This document shows positions 8,309 to 16,694 of a DNA stretch of 32,654 nt, in pieces. Position 1 is the first letter of the stretch; each line of letters begins with the position of its first letter. The stretch is from positions 1 to 32,654 of the forward strand of contig CALBNX010000049.1 of NCBI GenBank assembly GCA_937896885.1, given 5' to 3'. The notes under the pieces are model-generated. The model saw only the letters and a list, made by a program, of their open reading frames with translations. It did no database searches and was not told the DNA's origin. This stretch comes from an uncultured Clostridia bacterium (GTDB lineage Bacteria > Bacillota > Clostridia > Oscillospirales > Acutalibacteraceae). The translations under genes were made by a program, and so were the position numbers.

Positions 8309-10270
8309 TTAAATGTCAAGATTTTGTACATACTTAGCGTTCTTTTCAATAAATTCTCTTCTTGGCTCAACCTTGTCACCCATAAGAATTGAGAATGTTT
8401 CGTCTGCTTCCATAGCATCTTCAAGTGTTACACGAAGCATTGTTCGAGTTGCTGGGTCCATAGTTGTTTCCCACAACTGTTCAGGGTCCATTTCACCAAG
8501 ACCCTTATATCTCTGAACATCACAATTAGCACCCATTTCTTCAAGGAACGCATCTCTTTGTTCATCAGAGAAAGCATATTCGTGGCGTTTTCCTTTACTT
8601 ACCTTGAAGAGTGGTGGCTGAGCGATATAAATATATCCACCGTCAATCAAATCTCTCATATATCTAAAGAAGAATGTGAGAAGAAGTGTTCTAATATGCT
8701 GACCGTCAACGTCGGCATCGGCCATAATAACAATTTTATGATAACGGAGTTTTTCAATGTTGAATTCTTCACCGATACCAGTACCGAGTGCTGTAACAAC
8801 AGGTGTTAATTTATCATTACCGATAACCTTGTCAATTCTTGCCTTTTCAACGTTAAGCATTTTACCCCAAAGAGGAAGAATTGCTTGTATTCTGTTATCT
8901 CTGCCTTCTTTAGCAGAACCACCCGCAGAGTCACCTTCGACGATGAAAATTTCAGTATTTTCAGGGTTTTTATCAATACAGTCTGCAAGTTTACCGGGAA
9001 GTGAGTTGCCTTCAAGTGCCGATTTTCTTCTTGCACTATCTCTTGCTTTTCTTGCAGCTTCACGAGCACGAGATGCATCAAGTGCTTTATTGAAAATTGC
9101 CTTTGCAGCCTGTGGATTTTCTTCAAAATATGTCATAAGCTTTTCATACATCATCTTTGACACGATAGTCTGCATTTCTGTATTACCGAGCTTACCTTTT
9201 GTCTGTCCTTCAAATTCTGCTTCTGTAAGCTTTACGCTGATAACCGCTGTAAGACCTTCACGGACATCATCACCTGAAAGGTTTTTATCGTTATCTTTTA
9301 AGAGTTTGAATTTTCTGCCATATTCGTTGAATACACGAGTAAGTGCTGTCTTAAAACCGTTTTCGTGAGTACCGCCGTCGATTGTACGAACACCGTTAGC
9401 GAAACTCAAAATAATTTCATTATATCCATCATTATATGAAATTGAAACTTCTGCGCTTCTGTCACCACTTACAGTTGTGAAATGCATAATGTCGTCTACA
9501 ACAGGTGTAAGCCCACGGCTTGTGTTAATATAATCAACGAATGATTTAATACCACCCTCATAGCAGAAATTTTCTGTTATGATATTTTCTTCGTCGCGTT
9601 TATCTGTAAGTGTGATTGAAAGACCTGCATTTAAGAATGCCTGTTCACGAAGTCTTCTCTGTAAAACCTCATATTCATAAACTGTTGTTTCTGTGAAAAT
9701 TTCAGGGTCAGCCTTGAACATAATAAATGTTCCTGTTTCGTCTGTGTCCCCAACAATTTCAAGGTCAGTTGCAATATTACCACGCTCAAATTTTTGACGG
9801 TGAACATGACCGTTTTGACTTACTTCAACAACGAACCATTCTGAAAGTGCGTTTACAACTGATGAACCAACACCGTGCAAACCACCTGAAACCTTATAAC
9901 CACTACCGCCGAATTTACCACCTGCGTGAAGCACTGTCAAAACAACAGTAACTGCAGGAAGTCCCTGTTGTTCATTGATACCAACAGGAATACCACGACC
10001 GTTGTCGCGTACTGTAATAATATTGTCAGGTAAAATCTCAACTTCAATGTGGGTACAATAACCTGCAAGTGCTTCGTCAATTGAGTTGTCAACGATTTCA
10101 TAAACCAAGTGATGAAGTCCCTTAGGGCCAGTTGAACCGATATACATACCAGGGCGTTTTCTAACTGCTTCAAGTCCTTCAAGAACCTGAATAGCAGACG
10201 CGTCGTATGTTTCGGTTACGACCGTATCCATAACTTCTTGTTCTTCAATGTTTTTAATTTGGTCGCTCAT
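8309..10270 (-). CDS. gyrB: DNA gyrase subunit B
   Basis: The ATPase subunit of gyrase, 653 residues, without the large insertion of E. coli GyrB. The GHKL ATPase domain has Glu58 (YEIVDN, catalytic base), DNGRGIP at 89-95 and GGLHGVG at 129-135. The TOPRIM domain has EGDSAGG at 445-451 and DADVDG at 518-523, and the tail has QRYKGLGEM at 586-594. The usual PLRGK segment reads PLWGK, with Trp468, a variant I associate with clostridial GyrB. ATG 10270 has a strong GGAGG seven bases upstream. Its neighbours, remB before and gyrA after, match the Firmicutes origin order. Confidence 0.98.
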   Translation of the reverse strand: MSDQIKNIEEQEVMDTVVTETYDASAIQVLEGLEAVRKRPGMYIGSTGPKGLHHLVYEIVDNSIDEALAGYCTHIEVEILPDNIITVRDNGRGIPVGINEQQGLPAVTVVLTVLHAGGKFGGSGYKVSGGLHGVGSSVVNALSEWFVVEVSQNGHVHRQKFERGNIATDLEIVGDTDETGTFIMFKADPEIFTETTVYEYEVLQRRLREQAFLNAGLSITLTDKRDEENIITENFCYEGGIKSFVDYINTSRGLTPVVDDIMHFTTVSGDRSAEVSISYNDGYNEIILSFANGVRTIDGGTHENGFKTALTRVFNEYGRKFKLLKDNDKNLSGDDVREGLTAVISVKLTEAEFEGQTKGKLGNTEMQTIVSKMMYEKLMTYFEENPQAAKAIFNKALDASRAREAARKARDSARRKSALEGNSLPGKLADCIDKNPENTEIFIVEGDSAGGSAKEGRDNRIQAILPLWGKMLNVEKARIDKVIGNDKLTPVVTALGTGIGEEFNIEKLRYHKIVIMADADVDGQHIRTLLLTFFFRYMRDLIDGGYIYIAQPPLFKVSKGKRHEYAFSDEQRDAFLEEMGANCDVQRYKGLGEMDPEQLWETTMDPATRTMLRVTLEDAMEADETFSILMGDKVEPRREFIEKNAKYVQNLDI

Positions 10271-10297
10271 TTTTTTCCTCCGTCAAAACTTTGACTT

Positions 10298-10555
10298 TTA
10301 AATATTTCCTTTTAATCTTTTAAAAATTGTTGATGTATTAAGTGGTGAAATATAAACTTCTTTTTCATTATTTTTTGTCGTCACAATAAAAGATTTTGGC
10401 AATTCTTCAAGTGAAACATAAATACATTCACCATTTTTTGCTGCGGTGTTTATATATTCTCTTGTTGATTTCATAACAGTTGTATTATCAAGGTCAAAGA
10501 TTCCTAAAATATCTTTATCTAAAACAACTGTATCCTGACCAATATTCAAATACAT
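10298..10555 (-). CDS. remB: RemB/YaaB, DUF370-family regulator
   Basis: An 85-residue protein of the DUF370 family (RemA/RemB). It begins MYLNIGQDTVVLDKDILGIFD, the family start, and has FIVTTKNN and a downstream VYISPLNTSTIFKR segment. In Bacillus subtilis the recF-gyrB gap holds yaaB/remB, which helps regulate extracellular matrix genes, and the position here is the same. The start overlaps the recF stop by one base (TAATG), so translation is coupled. The related RemA forms a ring-like DNA-binding oligomer; whether this protein binds DNA cannot be read from the sequence. Confidence 0.88.
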   Translation of the reverse strand: MYLNIGQDTVVLDKDILGIFDLDNTTVMKSTREYINTAAKNGECIYVSLEELPKSFIVTTKNNEKEVYISPLNTSTIFKRLKGNI

Positions 10556-11649
10556 TAGTCCACCGCTTTTCCGTTTTCTATTTTAAATACCTTACCTGCG
10601 TGAAGACGAGAGATTGTCTCTTTTTCGCAACAGGTAATAAAAACTTGTTTTCCTGTCATTTTATTAAGAATATAGTTTTGTCTTGTATTATCAAGCTCAC
10701 TCATAACATCGTCAAGTAAAATTATAGGATGTTCACCCTTTAAATCTTTGATAATTTCTGCTTCACCAAGTTTAAGTGCAAGGGATGCACTTCTTTGTTG
10801 CCCTTGTGAGCCAAATTTTCTCGCAGAAATTCCATTTATTGAAATTTCAATATCATCTCTGTGTGGTCCAGTTGTTGTATTTTTAAGATACAAATCATTT
10901 GGACGATGCTTCAACATACTTTCAAAATATATTCTTGCAATTTCTTGTCTATCTTCACTTTCATAATGGACATTACTTAAATACTTAATTGTGAGCTCTT
11001 CTTTTTCACCTGAAATGCCATTATAAATTTCACTTGCTTTGACTTGCAATTTTTTAATGTAATTTATTCTGTCAACAATTACATCTGCGCCGGCAAGTGC
11101 TATTTTTTCATCCCAGATGTCGAAAGTATCTAAAAGTGAAGAATTTTCTGCAGCGTTTTTAAGCAATGCATTTTTTTGTGTTATTAGATGATTAAAATAT
11201 GTAAGTTTTTTTGCATACACATTATCTGTCTGACTAATTGCAGTATCAATAAATTTTCTTCTGTTTATTGGTCCATCTTTTATAAGAGATAAATGTATTG
11301 GTGAAAACACAACGGCATAATATTTGCCAATTAATTCTCTTGGTGAGCCGAGATTTACACCGTTTAGACTTGCCATTCGCTTTTTTTCAATAAAAATTGA
11401 TGCATTATTTTCACGAAGAGCAGTTTCAAAGCTCATTGATATTTTTGAATTTTCATTGTCAAACTGAATAAGCTCACTATCTTTTGAATTTCTAAAACTT
11501 TTACATCCTGTAAAAAGCCAAATTGCTTCTAAAAGATTAGTTTTGCCTTGTCCATTTTGACCATATATCACATTTATTTCTTTGTGTGGAAAAATTCCCA
11601 TAAAATCAATATTACGGAAATTTTCAATTTTTATTTCATTAACATGCAT
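10555..11649 (-). CDS. recF: DNA replication and repair protein RecF
   Basis: RecF is the SMC-like ATPase that helps load RecA at gaps in DNA. Walker A is GQNGQGKTN at residues 30-38. The ABC signature region is FGSQGQQRSASLALKLGEA, and Walker B with D-loop is PIILLDDVMSELD. Length is 364 residues, normal for the family. GAGGT lies upstream of ATG 11649. The gene overlaps yaaA and remB by one base at each end (TGATG and TAATG), which points to one tightly coupled transcript. Confidence 0.97.
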   Translation of the reverse strand: MHVNEIKIENFRNIDFMGIFPHKEINVIYGQNGQGKTNLLEAIWLFTGCKSFRNSKDSELIQFDNENSKISMSFETALRENNASIFIEKKRMASLNGVNLGSPRELIGKYYAVVFSPIHLSLIKDGPINRRKFIDTAISQTDNVYAKKLTYFNHLITQKNALLKNAAENSSLLDTFDIWDEKIALAGADVIVDRINYIKKLQVKASEIYNGISGEKEELTIKYLSNVHYESEDRQEIARIYFESMLKHRPNDLYLKNTTTGPHRDDIEISINGISARKFGSQGQQRSASLALKLGEAEIIKDLKGEHPIILLDDVMSELDNTRQNYILNKMTGKQVFITCCEKETISRLHAGKVFKIENGKAVD

Positions 11650-11891
11650 CAGATAACCTCATAAACAATACCGTCAAATTCAACCTTTTCACCGGAATGA
11701 ATTTTTTTGCCACGAGCAGTGCAAATTTCACCATTAACTTTAACATCGCCTTCTTGAATTACGATTTTTGCATGGCCACCTGTCATAACTGCATTAACAA
11801 GTTTTAATAATGCATCAAGTCTGATGAAATCGCTATCTATTTGAATTTGTTTATGCTCTTTTTGTTTAATTCTTGCAGAAATTTTTTTCAT
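11649..11891 (-). CDS. yaaA: S4-domain RNA-binding protein YaaA/RlbA
   Basis: An 80-residue S4-like RNA-binding protein that lies between dnaN and recF in many Firmicutes. The S4 pattern is visible as FIRLDALLKLVNAVMTGGHAK, then GDVKVNGEICTARGKKIHSGEKV. The Bacillus protein has been linked to ribosome assembly; the exact role here is inferred. Its start follows the dnaN stop after one base, and the ribosome site (AAGGATG) lies in the last codons of dnaN, so the two are translationally coupled. Confidence 0.9.
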   Translation of the reverse strand: MKKISARIKQKEHKQIQIDSDFIRLDALLKLVNAVMTGGHAKIVIQEGDVKVNGEICTARGKKIHSGEKVEFDGIVYEVI

Positions 11892-11892
11892 A

Positions 11893-13014
11893 TCAGTTCA
11901 TCCTTACAGGAAGTACCATAAACAAGAAACTTCTTTCATAGATGAGTGAACCGTCATCTTCTGGTACCATAATAATAGGTGATGTTGCACCATTAAGGCG
12001 AAGTGTTATTTCATCTGTATCACAAACCTTGAGAGCATCAAGAAGATATTTGTTATTAAAACCAATTTCAACTCTCTCACCCTGAATATCCGCAAGAATT
12101 CTGTCATTTGCAGTACCGAGTGCAGTTGTACTTGAAATTCTAATTGATTCTGCATCAAAAATACATCTTACATAACTCTTAATTCTTTCAGTAATAATAA
12201 GTGATGTTCTTTCAATACTGCTGATAAGATTTCTTGTATTAACTTTAACTTCTGTTTTTGCAGTTGTTAAAATTGCTGCTTTATAATTTAAAAATTCACC
12301 TTCAAGAAGACGAGAAATAATTACATAATTACCACATTCAAAAAGAATGTGACGAGATGCAACTACCATTGAAATTGTTTCACAATTATCATTGATAAGT
12401 TTTACAACTTCATTAAGTGTTTTCTTTGGAACAACAAAGATTTTTTCTTCACCGTTATAATCAATTTTTTCATTTCTGATTGCAAGCTTATAACCATCAA
12501 CTGAAACAAGACGGATATTACCACTTGTAACCTCAAAACGAACACCTGTGTGAATAACTTTTGAATCATTTTCTGCAGCAGCAAAAATTGTTTTCTTAAC
12601 CATATCTTTAAGAATTTCGCCACCAACTACAATTGGAAAACCACCTGAAACTGATGGAAGTTCAGGATAATCAGCTTCTGAGAATCCCATAATTGAAAAT
12701 TCAGAGTCACCACTCTTAATTTTGCAGATAAGACGGTCATCACATTCAATTGAAACAAGGTCATCAGGAACATTTCTTAAAATATCACAAAGAATTTTTG
12801 CATTGAGAATAATGCTACCAGTTTGTTCAACTCGACCTGCAACTGATGTGATAATACCAACTTCAAGGTCATAACCTGTGAGCATAATTCTGTCATTTTC
12901 TGCTTTTATTAAGATACCTTCAATTGTTGGAAGGTTTGATGATTTTGTAGATGTTGCTCTTTGAACATTCATACAAGCTTCACTGAGAATTTGTGAGGAA
13001 CAAATAAATTTCAT
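11893..13014 (-). CDS. dnaN: DNA polymerase III beta sliding clamp
   Basis: The ring-shaped processivity clamp of the replicative polymerase, 373 residues in three repeated clamp folds. Recognisable stretches are MKFICSSQIL at the start, NLPTIEGILIKA, SEADYPELP, and the C-terminal MVLPVRMN of the protein-binding pocket. I place the start at ATG 13014. The ribosome site AAAGGAGA leaves seven bases to that codon but only one to an ATG at 13020, which would add MF. It is the first gene after the dnaA-dnaN part of the origin. Confidence 0.97.
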   Translation of the reverse strand: MKFICSSQILSEACMNVQRATSTKSSNLPTIEGILIKAENDRIMLTGYDLEVGIITSVAGRVEQTGSIILNAKILCDILRNVPDDLVSIECDDRLICKIKSGDSEFSIMGFSEADYPELPSVSGGFPIVVGGEILKDMVKKTIFAAAENDSKVIHTGVRFEVTSGNIRLVSVDGYKLAIRNEKIDYNGEEKIFVVPKKTLNEVVKLINDNCETISMVVASRHILFECGNYVIISRLLEGEFLNYKAAILTTAKTEVKVNTRNLISSIERTSLIITERIKSYVRCIFDAESIRISSTTALGTANDRILADIQGERVEIGFNNKYLLDALKVCDTDEITLRLNGATSPIIMVPEDDGSLIYERSFLFMVLPVRMN

Positions 13015-13053
13015 AAACATTCTCCTTTAAAAGAATAAAAATAATAAAAAGAA

Positions 13054-13068
13054 TAGTATTAGTAGTAG
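13054..13068 (+). promoter_or_regulatory. DnaA-trio array
   Basis: Five consecutive triplets read TAG TAT TAG TAG TAG on the plus strand, which is the 3'-GAT type of DnaA-trio used for strand opening in Bacillus. They lie between the DnaA box at 13082-13090 and an A/T tract at about 13023-13050. Confidence 0.7.
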
Positions 13069-13081
13069 AGTCGGTTTATAT

Positions 13082-13090
13082 TGTCGAAAA
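13082..13090 (-). promoter_or_regulatory. Probable DnaA box next to the trios
   Basis: The minus strand reads TTTTCGACA, one change from the TTTTCAACA word repeated around dnaA. It is the box nearest the DnaA-trios, the position that loads DnaA onto single strands in B. subtilis. Confidence 0.55.
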
Positions 13091-13184
13091 CTCTGTTTTT
13101 TCTTTATTTATCAAGTTAAACAGGATTTTTTTCTGCTTTGAAAAGTCTTTAATGGATTGTCAAAACAAAAGTTATAAACTAACT

Positions 13185-13226
13185 TGTTGAAAACTTGATT
13201 GTTGAAACTTTAAAAATTGTTGAAAT
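13185..13226 (-). promoter_or_regulatory. Cluster of three probable DnaA boxes
   Basis: The minus strand has TTTTCAACA (13193-13185), GTTTCAACA (13208-13200) and ATTTCAACA (13226-13218), all in one direction and 15-18 bp apart. The common core TTTCAACA differs from the standard TTATCCACA mainly by A for C at position 6. Confidence 0.65.
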
Positions 13227-13237
13227 ATTAGTTAGTT

Positions 13238-14557
13238 TTAATCATTTATATTCTTAATAATTTCGTTAATCAAGTTTTTATATTTTGAATCAGAACTGAT
13301 TTTATTTTGAACATTTTTGAGTGAAGAGTTAACAGTTGAATGATTTCTGCCGAAGACTTTACCAATTTCATCTTGAGATAAATCAGTAATTTCTCTGATA
13401 ATATACATTGCAGCTTGTCTTGCGTTATTAATGTTAGCATCACGACGCTCACTTTTAAGCTGTTCAGCTGTAACACCAAATGTAAAAGAAACTTTTTCAA
13501 TAATATTATCAATTACAACGCCGATTGGTTGGCTTGTGATAAGAATATCTTTAAGAACTTCTTTTGCAACTTCAATTGTTGGTGAAACATCATTAAATGA
13601 ACAATAAGCATAAATATTTTTAACTGCTGAGCCCATTTGACGAACATTACTTTTAATGTTTTCTGCAATGAAATCACAAACATCATTTGGTAATTCAAAA
13701 CGAAGTCCGTTTGCTTTATCTTTGATAATTGCAACTCTTGTTTCAAAATCAGGTGGTTGAATATCACAAAGAAGACCACTTTCAAACCTTGTTTTAAGTC
13801 TGTCTTCAATTTTTGGAATAGCACTTGGTGGCTTGTCCGATGTCAATACAATTTGTTTTCCTGCTTTAATTAAAGTGTCAAAGGTATGGAAAACTTCTTC
13901 TTCTGTTTGGTTTCTACCAGCAATAAATTGAATATCGTCAATCAGTAAAGCATCGCATGACCTATATTTATTATGAAAATCATATGTAGTCTTTGTTTGG
14001 ATAGCAAAAGTCAAGTCATTTGTAAGGTCTTCACTTGTTGTATAAACAATATTTGCATCTGGATTATTACTTTTTATCTTTTCAATAATAGCATTAAGAA
14101 GGTGAGTTTTACCGAGTCCTGAATTTCCATAAATAAAAAGTGGATTAAAAACTGACCCCGGAGTTTCAGCAACTCTCATTGATGCTGTATAAGCAAATTT
14201 GTTTGATGGACCAACAACAAAATTGTTAAATGTAAGTTTTGCATTTTCAATATTTGAATAACTTGTTCCGTTAAATAAAGATTTATTCTCTTCGCTTTTT
14301 TCATTTGGAACATTTTCAAAAGGAATAAGTTCAATTTTGACATTGAAACCTAAAACATTATAGAAACCGTCTTCAATAAGTTGACGATATTTATCCATAA
14401 TCAAGTCAATTTTAAAGCCAGGCGCTGCAATAATAACTCTTTCGGATTCAAGTTTAATAAGCTTTAAGGGTTCAATCCACATATTATATGCAATTGTATT
14501 CATATTTTCTCTGCAATAATCACAGACAGCTTGCCAAAATTCTGAATATGGGTTCAC
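13238..14557 (-). CDS. dnaA: Chromosomal replication initiator DnaA
   Basis: DnaA is the AAA+ initiator that binds origin boxes and melts the DNA. I place the start at GTG 14557: AAGGAAG lies six bases upstream, and MNPYSEFW is a normal DnaA start, giving 439 residues. A longer in-frame ORF to 14668 would add an unrelated 37-residue segment with no ribosome site. Domain I is about 1-75. The AAA+ module has GNSGLGKT at 144-151, LLIDD at 204-208 and TRFESGL near 256. Domain IV is unusual. The signature reads RNHSTV (404-409) where E. coli has RDHTTV, so the base-contacting aspartate (E. coli Asp433) is Asn405. The preceding basic loop is ERRDANINNARQ, less basic than usual. These changes go with the altered boxes nearby. 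Confidence 0.97.
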   Translation of the reverse strand: MNPYSEFWQAVCDYCRENMNTIAYNMWIEPLKLIKLESERVIIAAPGFKIDLIMDKYRQLIEDGFYNVLGFNVKIELIPFENVPNEKSEENKSLFNGTSYSNIENAKLTFNNFVVGPSNKFAYTASMRVAETPGSVFNPLFIYGNSGLGKTHLLNAIIEKIKSNNPDANIVYTTSEDLTNDLTFAIQTKTTYDFHNKYRSCDALLIDDIQFIAGRNQTEEEVFHTFDTLIKAGKQIVLTSDKPPSAIPKIEDRLKTRFESGLLCDIQPPDFETRVAIIKDKANGLRFELPNDVCDFIAENIKSNVRQMGSAVKNIYAYCSFNDVSPTIEVAKEVLKDILITSQPIGVVIDNIIEKVSFTFGVTAEQLKSERRDANINNARQAAMYIIREITDLSQDEIGKVFGRNHSTVNSSLKNVQNKISSDSKYKNLINEIIKNIND

Positions 14558-14677
14558 TGAAATCTTCCTTTCAATATTTTTATAAAAACAGGTAAAATGC
14601 TGTAATTTCAATAAAAACCGCGTTATTTTGCGTTTTTGGTGAATATAAGTGTAGTTGCCCACTATCACACATAATCA

Positions 14678-14706
14678 ATTTTAGCACACTTTAAAACGAA
14701 TTTCAA
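14678..14706 (-). promoter_or_regulatory. dnaA promoter
   Basis: On the minus strand TTGAAA (14706-14701) is followed after 17 bases by TAAAAT (14683-14678), preceded by TGC as an extended -10 element. Transcription would start near 14671 and give a leader of about 114 bases before GTG 14557. Confidence 0.6.
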
Positions 14707-14809
14707 TGAATTTTAAATGAAAAATTAAATAAATATACATATAATATATATATATAAATAGTGCAACTTTTCAAAAAAATTAAAATTAAAAGAAAAATTT
14801 TATTTAGAG

Positions 14810-14842
14810 TTTTCAACATAAAACACAAGATATTGTTGAAAA
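14810..14842. promoter_or_regulatory. Inverted pair of probable DnaA boxes upstream of dnaA
   Basis: TTTTCAACA lies on the plus strand at 14810-14818, and the same nine bases on the minus strand at 14842-14834. The pair stands between the dnaA and rpmH promoters, so it may serve both origin function and control of dnaA by its own product. Confidence 0.6.
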
Positions 14843-14901
14843 CTTTGTTTTTTTATTATAAAACCCAAATATATTGACTTTTTTGTTAAGTTTTTTAAAA
14901 G

Positions 14902-14930
14902 TTGACAAGTTGACAAAATTTTTATATAAT
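14902..14930 (+). promoter_or_regulatory. rpmH promoter
   Basis: A near-consensus sigma-A promoter: TTGACA (14902-14907), 17 bases, TATAAT (14925-14930). A second TTGACA at 14910 is too close to serve. Transcription would start near 14937 and run through rpmH, rnpA, yidD, yidC and jag to the terminator at 17663. Confidence 0.85.
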
Positions 14931-14987
14931 GTCTATCCGCAGATATTTTTACATGTGTGACTATTAAATGAAACGGAGGAGCAAAAA

Positions 14988-15122
14988 ATGAAGAGAACTT
15001 ATCAGCCTAAAAAGCGTCATCGCAAGATGGAACACGGCTTCCGTAAGAGAATGTCTGACAGAAATGGCAGAAAGGTACTTGCTCGTAGAAGAGCTAAGGG
15101 CAGAAAGCAATTGACATATTAA
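14988..15122 (+). CDS. rpmH: 50S ribosomal protein L34
   Basis: A 44-residue, strongly basic ribosomal protein of the large subunit. It begins MKRTYQPKKRHRK and contains HGFRKRM and NGRKVLARRRAKGRKQL, which is L34 over its whole length. GGAGG lies about eight bases upstream of ATG 14988. It is the first gene on the plus-strand side of the origin, followed by rnpA after 24 bp, the usual bacterial pair. Confidence 0.98.
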   Translation: MKRTYQPKKRHRKMEHGFRKRMSDRNGRKVLARRRAKGRKQLTY

Positions 15123-15146
15123 TTTGTCAATGAAGGTTTTTAAAAA

Positions 15147-15497
15147 GTGAAACGGACAGTAACATTAAAAGAAAATTGCGATTTTCGCAGACTGTACGGC
15201 AAAGGTAAATCATTTCAATCTCCTGCACTGGTTTCTTATGTATTGAAAAACCGTGCGGGAATTTGTCGTATCGGGATAACTACTTCAAAAAAGATAGGTA
15301 ATGCAGTTGAAAGAAACCGTTCCAGACGAATTATTCGTGCAGCTTATCGTGATATTGAAGATAGAATAAACGGTAATTATGATTTCGTGTTTGTTGCTAG
15401 GTCAAGAACAAAATATCAAAAAAGCACACAGATAGCACAGTTAATGCTTTCACAGTTAAAGGAAGCAGGTGTAATTGATGAAACAGTTCATAATTAA
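15147..15497 (+). CDS. rnpA: Ribonuclease P protein component
   Basis: The 116-residue basic protein that supports the RNase P RNA in maturing tRNA 5' ends. The start MKRTVTLKENCDFRRLYGKG and the signature KKIGNAVERNRSRRIIRAAYR (about residues 50-69) are typical. It uses GTG at 15147, with AAGG about ten bases upstream. Its last 20 bases overlap yidD, so the two are probably translationally coupled. Confidence 0.97.
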   Translation: MKRTVTLKENCDFRRLYGKGKSFQSPALVSYVLKNRAGICRIGITTSKKIGNAVERNRSRRIIRAAYRDIEDRINGNYDFVFVARSRTKYQKSTQIAQLMLSQLKEAGVIDETVHN

Positions 15498-15705
15498 ATC
15501 AATTAGGTTTTATCAAAAGAAAATATCACCTTTGTTCGGGCCAAAATGCCGTTATTATCCAACCTGTTCGCAATATGCAATACAAGCAATTGAAATTCAC
15601 GGAGTCTTGAAAGGCTCTGTTCTTGCTGTATTGAGACTTTTAAGATGCAATCCACTTTTTCCCGGTGGGTATGACCCAGTTCCCGAGAAAAAACAAAAAA
15701 AGTGA
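15478..15705 (+). CDS. yidD: Membrane protein insertion efficiency factor YidD
   Basis: A 75-residue protein of the UPF0161 family that aids YidC-dependent insertion of membrane proteins at the inner face of the membrane. FYQKKISPLFGPKCRYYPTC then SQYAIQAIEIHG and RLLRCNPLFPGGYDPVP cover the family signature with its conserved cysteines. I take ATG 15478 as the start; a TTG one codon earlier is in frame but unnecessary. It overlaps rnpA by 20 bp and precedes yidC by 24 bp, as in most bacteria. Confidence 0.96.
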   Translation: MKQFIIKSIRFYQKKISPLFGPKCRYYPTCSQYAIQAIEIHGVLKGSVLAVLRLLRCNPLFPGGYDPVPEKKQKK

Positions 15706-15729
15706 GTCCAATAATTTTCGGAGGACAAA

Positions 15730-16692
15730 ATGTACGAATTTATTTATAACGTTTTTTCAGTACCATTTGGTTACATTATCGGCTTTTTTTATAATTTAAG
15801 TAATAATTACGTTTTATCATTGTTGCTTATGACGCTCTGCGTTAAACTTATTTTACTCCCGTCCTCGATTAAGCAGCAAAAGGGTATGATTAAATCCCAA
15901 AGAATGCAACCAAAACTTAAAAGAATCAGAGAAAAATATGCTGGCAATCAGCAAAAAATCAATGAAGCTACACAAGAGCTTTATGCAAAAGAAGGCTATT
16001 CAGCTATGACTGGTGGTTGTTCAGGTCTTCTTATTCAGTTCCCTGTTATGATGGGCGTTTTCGCAGTAAACTACAGACTTTTGTCTTATGTTCTTAAAAT
16101 TCCAAAAGAAACAATTGAAATACTTAAAGCTGAAGTATTAAAACTTTCTAATTTAACAAACTATGAAAAACAGGAATTAAGACTTGAACTTACTGCAATT
16201 ACTCGTTTCGACGAGCTTGATTTATCAGCTATTCCAGTTGAAACAGTAACAAAGATTAATGAATTTATCGATAATTTCCAACTTTTTGGAATTGACCTTT
16301 CAAGAACACCTGATACAAAAATGGGTATGGACCCATTGTGGCTTATACCAATTCTTACAGGTGTAACTTCACTTGCTATGGGTGTTTATACATGGCTTCG
16401 TCAGAAAAAGACAAATCCTGAAATGGCAAATAACCCATCAATGGGTTGTATGTCACTTATGTCACCTGCAATGAGCATTTATTTCTCATTCTTGTTCCCT
16501 GCAAGCGTTGGTGTTTATATCATTATGTCAAGTGCACTTTCATTTGTTCAAATGCTTATCACAAATAAAGTGTTCACACCTAAAAAGATGCTTGCTAAAG
16601 CAATGGTTGATGAAACAATTAACCGTCGCGCAAGAGAAAAAATACTTAAAAATGTTGCAGATACATTGGATGACGATAAAACTGAGGTGTAA
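15730..16692 (+). CDS. yidC: Membrane protein insertase YidC/Oxa1/SpoIIIJ
   Basis: A 320-residue insertase for membrane proteins. The first conserved span contains LCVKLILLP, where Lys39 takes the place of the arginine of B. subtilis SpoIIIJ, so a positive charge in the groove is kept. The charged cytoplasmic hairpin follows (KQQKGMIKSQRMQPKLKRIR). Three further spans lie at about 95-115, 205-225 and 245-285. No lipobox cysteine is present at the N-terminus, unlike many Gram-positive forms. A segment of about 85 residues between the second and third spans (120-205) is longer than in B. subtilis. GGAGG precedes ATG 15730. jag follows after two bases. Confidence 0.95.
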   Translation: MYEFIYNVFSVPFGYIIGFFYNLSNNYVLSLLLMTLCVKLILLPSSIKQQKGMIKSQRMQPKLKRIREKYAGNQQKINEATQELYAKEGYSAMTGGCSGLLIQFPVMMGVFAVNYRLLSYVLKIPKETIEILKAEVLKLSNLTNYEKQELRLELTAITRFDELDLSAIPVETVTKINEFIDNFQLFGIDLSRTPDTKMGMDPLWLIPILTGVTSLAMGVYTWLRQKKTNPEMANNPSMGCMSLMSPAMSIYFSFLFPASVGVYIIMSSALSFVQMLITNKVFTPKKMLAKAMVDETINRRAREKILKNVADTLDDDKTEV

Positions 16693-16694
16693 AT

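Larger units (their letters stand above)
13021..13237. other. oriC: Origin of replication, dnaA-dnaN part (basal unwinding region)
   Basis: This 217-bp AT-rich gap between dnaA and dnaN has the layout of the Bacillus subtilis unwinding module. Read from dnaA to dnaN it has three TTTCAACA boxes, a stretch of about 95 bp, a fourth box TTTTCGACA, a 13-base spacer, a run of DnaA-trios, and then an A/T-only tract beside dnaN. Canonical TTATCCACA is absent. Genes on both sides of the region point outward, as expected at an origin. Confidence 0.8.
14558..14987. other. Origin region between dnaA and rpmH
   Basis: This 430-bp gene-free stretch holds the dnaA leader and promoter, an almost pure A/T tract at 14711-14760 with alternating TA steps, an inverted pair of DnaA-box words at 14810-14842, and the rpmH promoter and leader. 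It matches the upstream half of the bipartite origins of Firmicutes. I see no coding sequence in it. Confidence 0.7.

Noticed and set aside
14558..14668. N-terminal extension of dnaA to 14668
   Set aside because: It adds residues unlike any DnaA, covers the leader, and has no ribosome site. GTG 14557 has AAGGAAG at proper spacing.
13021..14987. Canonical DnaA boxes TTATCCACA
   Set aside because: I read both strands of both gaps and found none with at most one mismatch. The repeated word is TTTTCAACA.
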